A DNA stretch of 64,000 bases, taken from Clostridia bacterium. GTDB taxonomy: Bacteria; Bacillota; Clostridia; Oscillospirales; CAG-272. Positions 62,494 to 64,000 of the stretch are shown piece after piece; position 1 is the stretch's first letter; every line of letters begins with the position of its first letter. The notes below the pieces were generated by a model, which saw only the letters and a program-made list of their open reading frames with translations, was not told the DNA's origin and did not search any database. The translations under genes were made by a program, and so were the position numbers. The stretch covers positions 22,435-86,434 of the forward strand of contig JAFYMF010000004.1 of assembly GCA_017556745.1 (NCBI GenBank), read 5' to 3'.

Positions 62494-63539
62494 TCTTCGG
62501 TTTTACTCTCGTCAGACAAAGAAACGGAATCTTCGGCTGTGGTTTCCGTCATGGGAGTATCTGAACTTTCAGTTTCCTTGGAAGGGGGGACAAAGTCAGG
62601 AAATTCGTGGATCATAGCAGATTTGAGAGCACAGATTGCGATCTCAAGCTGAGAATCATCCGGTTCGCATGTGGTTATTCTCTGCATCCAAAGACCGGGG
62701 GTCGCAAGTATTCTTACAATAATATTATCACTGTGCTTTCCGGCGAACATGATGAATTCAAATCCAAGTCCAACGCTGACGGGAAGAAGCAGGATCTTGA
62801 GTCCGGTACGGAGTATTGCGTTAGACCATGGAAGGACAGCACCAAGGATAACACTGAAAAGAAGCATAACAAACATAAAGCTGGTTCCGCAACGGGGATG
62901 ATAACGCTTATACTTTCTTACGTTCTCGGGAGTGAGCTCTTCTCCGGCTTCATAGGCAAAAATCGACTTGTGCTCTGCACCGTGATATTCAAAGGTACGC
63001 TTTATGTCACCAAGACGGGATGCTAAGAAAAGGTAGAGTACGAAAATGGTGATCTTGATGGCGCCCTCAACAACTGTACGCCACCCACCAAGCTTACCGC
63101 CTACAAGGCCGTCAAGAAGCTTGGTAAGGAATGAAGGGAGAAAGAAGAACAAAAGAATAGCAAGCAGCACACCGAGAATGGATGCAAATACCAGGAGTAC
63201 ATCCATCAGCTTTTTGCCGAAATGACGGGTGAGCCATTTCTCAAACTTGGTCTCCTCCATCTCGTCAAGGCCGAGGGCTTCGGTAGAATCGTTCAATGTC
63301 TTCATACTGAGAATCATAGACTCTACAAAATTAACAACACCTCTGATTATCGGGATGTTGAAGAATTTGTTTTTCTGTCTCAGGGATTTTACAGTATCGT
63401 TTTTGATCTTTATAGAACCGTCGGGCATTCTTATTGCGAGACTGGAACGATCCTTGTGTTTCATCATGACGCCTTCGATAACCGCCTGCCCGCCAACCTG
63501 GTTAAGACGACAATTCTGTATTTTCTTTTCTTTTTTCAT
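62490..63539 (-). CDS. DUF1385 (YqhQ-like) membrane protein
   Basis: This 349-residue protein opens with GGQAVIEGVMMK and PIIRGVVNFVES, has four membrane segments between ~110 and 255, and carries the EYHGAEHKSIFAYE...HPRCGTSFMF motif (two His, Cys) near 190-225. The last ~45 residues are acidic and Ser/Thr-rich. It commonly precedes prmC in Clostridia, as here. Function is unknown; the His/Cys motif may bind metal. Confidence 0.9.
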   Translation of the reverse strand: MKKEKKIQNCRLNQVGGQAVIEGVMMKHKDRSSLAIRMPDGSIKIKNDTVKSLRQKNKFFNIPIIRGVVNFVESMILSMKTLNDSTEALGLDEMEETKFEKWLTRHFGKKLMDVLLVFASILGVLLAILLFFFLPSFLTKLLDGLVGGKLGGWRTVVEGAIKITIFVLYLFLASRLGDIKRTFEYHGAEHKSIFAYEAGEELTPENVRKYKRYHPRCGTSFMFVMLLFSVILGAVLPWSNAILRTGLKILLLPVSVGLGFEFIMFAGKHSDNIIVRILATPGLWMQRITTCEPDDSQLEIAICALKSAMIHEFPDFVPPSKETESSDTPMTETTAEDSVSLSDESKTEE

Positions 63540-63752
63540 TATGTGTCAACAAACCTTTCAGTAAAAAAGCTAACAAATATTATTTAGATAATGTTTATAT
63601 GAGAAAACATTTATCTAAGATATCATTATAGCAGATAAATCAAAAAAAATAAATACCATATATAAATAAAATGTAGATTTTTTTCAAATAATAATACAAG
63701 AATAACTGTTTTAAGGTAAATAAAAAACTTTTAAAAAACTTAAAAAAAGGTA

Positions 63753-63781
63753 TTGACAAACCGAGTGAGATGTGGTAGAAT
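63753..63781 (+). promoter_or_regulatory. rRNA operon promoter
   Basis: TTGACA (63753-63758) and TAGAAT (63776-63781) are 17 nt apart. An A-tract-rich stretch just upstream (63715-63750) looks like an UP element. Confidence 0.85.
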
Positions 63782-63971
63782 AAACGAGTCGCCAAGAGCG
63801 ACGGAAGATCCTTGAAAATTGAACAACAACGAAAGAACGAAAACACAAACTCGTAATTCTTTTGAGAAGAAGCTTTCCGAGGAATCGGGAAGTAAACTCT
63901 AAAACATTAATTAAGAAGCTAGAAAACAGCTCTAGGTAAGATATTTAGGCCGAAAGGTTTATGTATACAAT
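63782..63971 (+). other. 16S rRNA leader
   Basis: A ~190-nt leader with an early hairpin (GTCGC/GCGAC near 63789-63803), the CCTTGAAAATTGAACAAC segment typical of Clostridia rRNA leaders, and further purine-rich spacer that would form RNase III and antitermination structures. The 63540-63750 stretch before the promoter is AT-rich and has no gene. Confidence 0.75.
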
Positions 63972-64000
63972 TATTTAGAGAGTTTGATCCTGGCTCAGGA
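63972..64000 (+). rRNA. rrs: 16S rRNA, 5' end only
   Basis: AGAGTTTGATCCTGGCTCAG (63979-63998) is the universal 5' sequence of bacterial 16S rRNA. The gene continues beyond the window; the exact mature 5' end is approximate. Confidence 0.95.

Noticed and set aside
63640..63846. 68-residue minus-strand ORF before the rRNA operon
   Set aside because: It is a hydrophobic, low-complexity translation of the AT-rich rRNA promoter region, with no ribosome-binding site.

Overview
The window looks like a chromosomal segment of an uncultured anaerobic Bacillota of class Clostridia, probably gut-associated. The support is strong GGAGG ribosome-binding sites, TTGACA-17-TATAAT promoters, oxygen-sensitive enzymes (pyruvate formate-lyase, many Fe-S proteins, heterodisulfide-reductase-like subunits), Mn and ZTP riboswitches, and carbohydrate-active genes. 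No plasmid replication or prophage structural genes are visible. The last ~30 bases are the start of a 16S rRNA gene.

Region 1-11 kb (minus strand) is one tightly packed operon read from 11.0 kb to the left edge: fumC, hdrB, hdrC, hdrA, flxD/mvhD, flxC, flxB, flxA, frdB, frdA, then an aspartate-alanine-exchanger-type permease cut by the window edge. It reads as a soluble, NADH-driven, flavin-based electron-bifurcating complex whose high-potential acceptor would be fumarate. Fumarase makes the acceptor and the permease probably exports succinate. I consider this the most interesting system in the window.

Region 11.3-18.8 kb is an accessory island ending at a tRNA-Ser gene. It holds a 750-bp gene-free stretch packed with inverted and direct repeats, then an excisionase-like HTH protein, an AlbA_2/Schlafen-type ATP-binding regulator, a MazG-like pyrophosphohydrolase, a nuclease-helicase fusion, a DUF2971 protein and a YjbR-like protein. 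It may be a defence island.

Region 19-35.5 kb is mostly plus strand: secG with an unusual Thr-rich tail, DUF1934, holA, an RNase M5-like Toprim protein, gtrA-like, an Mn riboswitch with mntP, and an EamA transporter. A minus-strand C39-like peptidase/DUF2142 pair is followed by a GT2 glycosyltransferase with a tiny membrane protein, metA (Glu111, acetyl-CoA type), two tandem GH110-like beta-helix proteins (one with a changed active site), and a ZTP riboswitch controlling pflBA.

Region 35.5-45.8 kb holds a heterodimeric ABC exporter with a zinc-metallopeptidase-like lipoprotein downstream, XRE and AraC regulators, and a small operon of an ArsR-like regulator, two membrane proteins and a uridine-kinase-like protein. 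Region 45.9-58.9 kb holds ROK glucokinase, nifS-nifU, an ECF sigma/anti-sigma-like operon with a lipoprotein, a minus-strand surface operon (SGNH hydrolase, CAP lipoprotein, FliB-like methylase), class II aldolase, an acyl-ACP thioesterase and a DUF4965 protein.

Region 58.85-61.06 kb is a unit bounded by ~50-bp inverted repeats that carries a large ECF sigma factor. It is followed on the minus strand by gmk, prmC and a DUF1385 gene, then the rRNA promoter and the 16S 5' end. All assignments are from reading the sequence; no database search was run.
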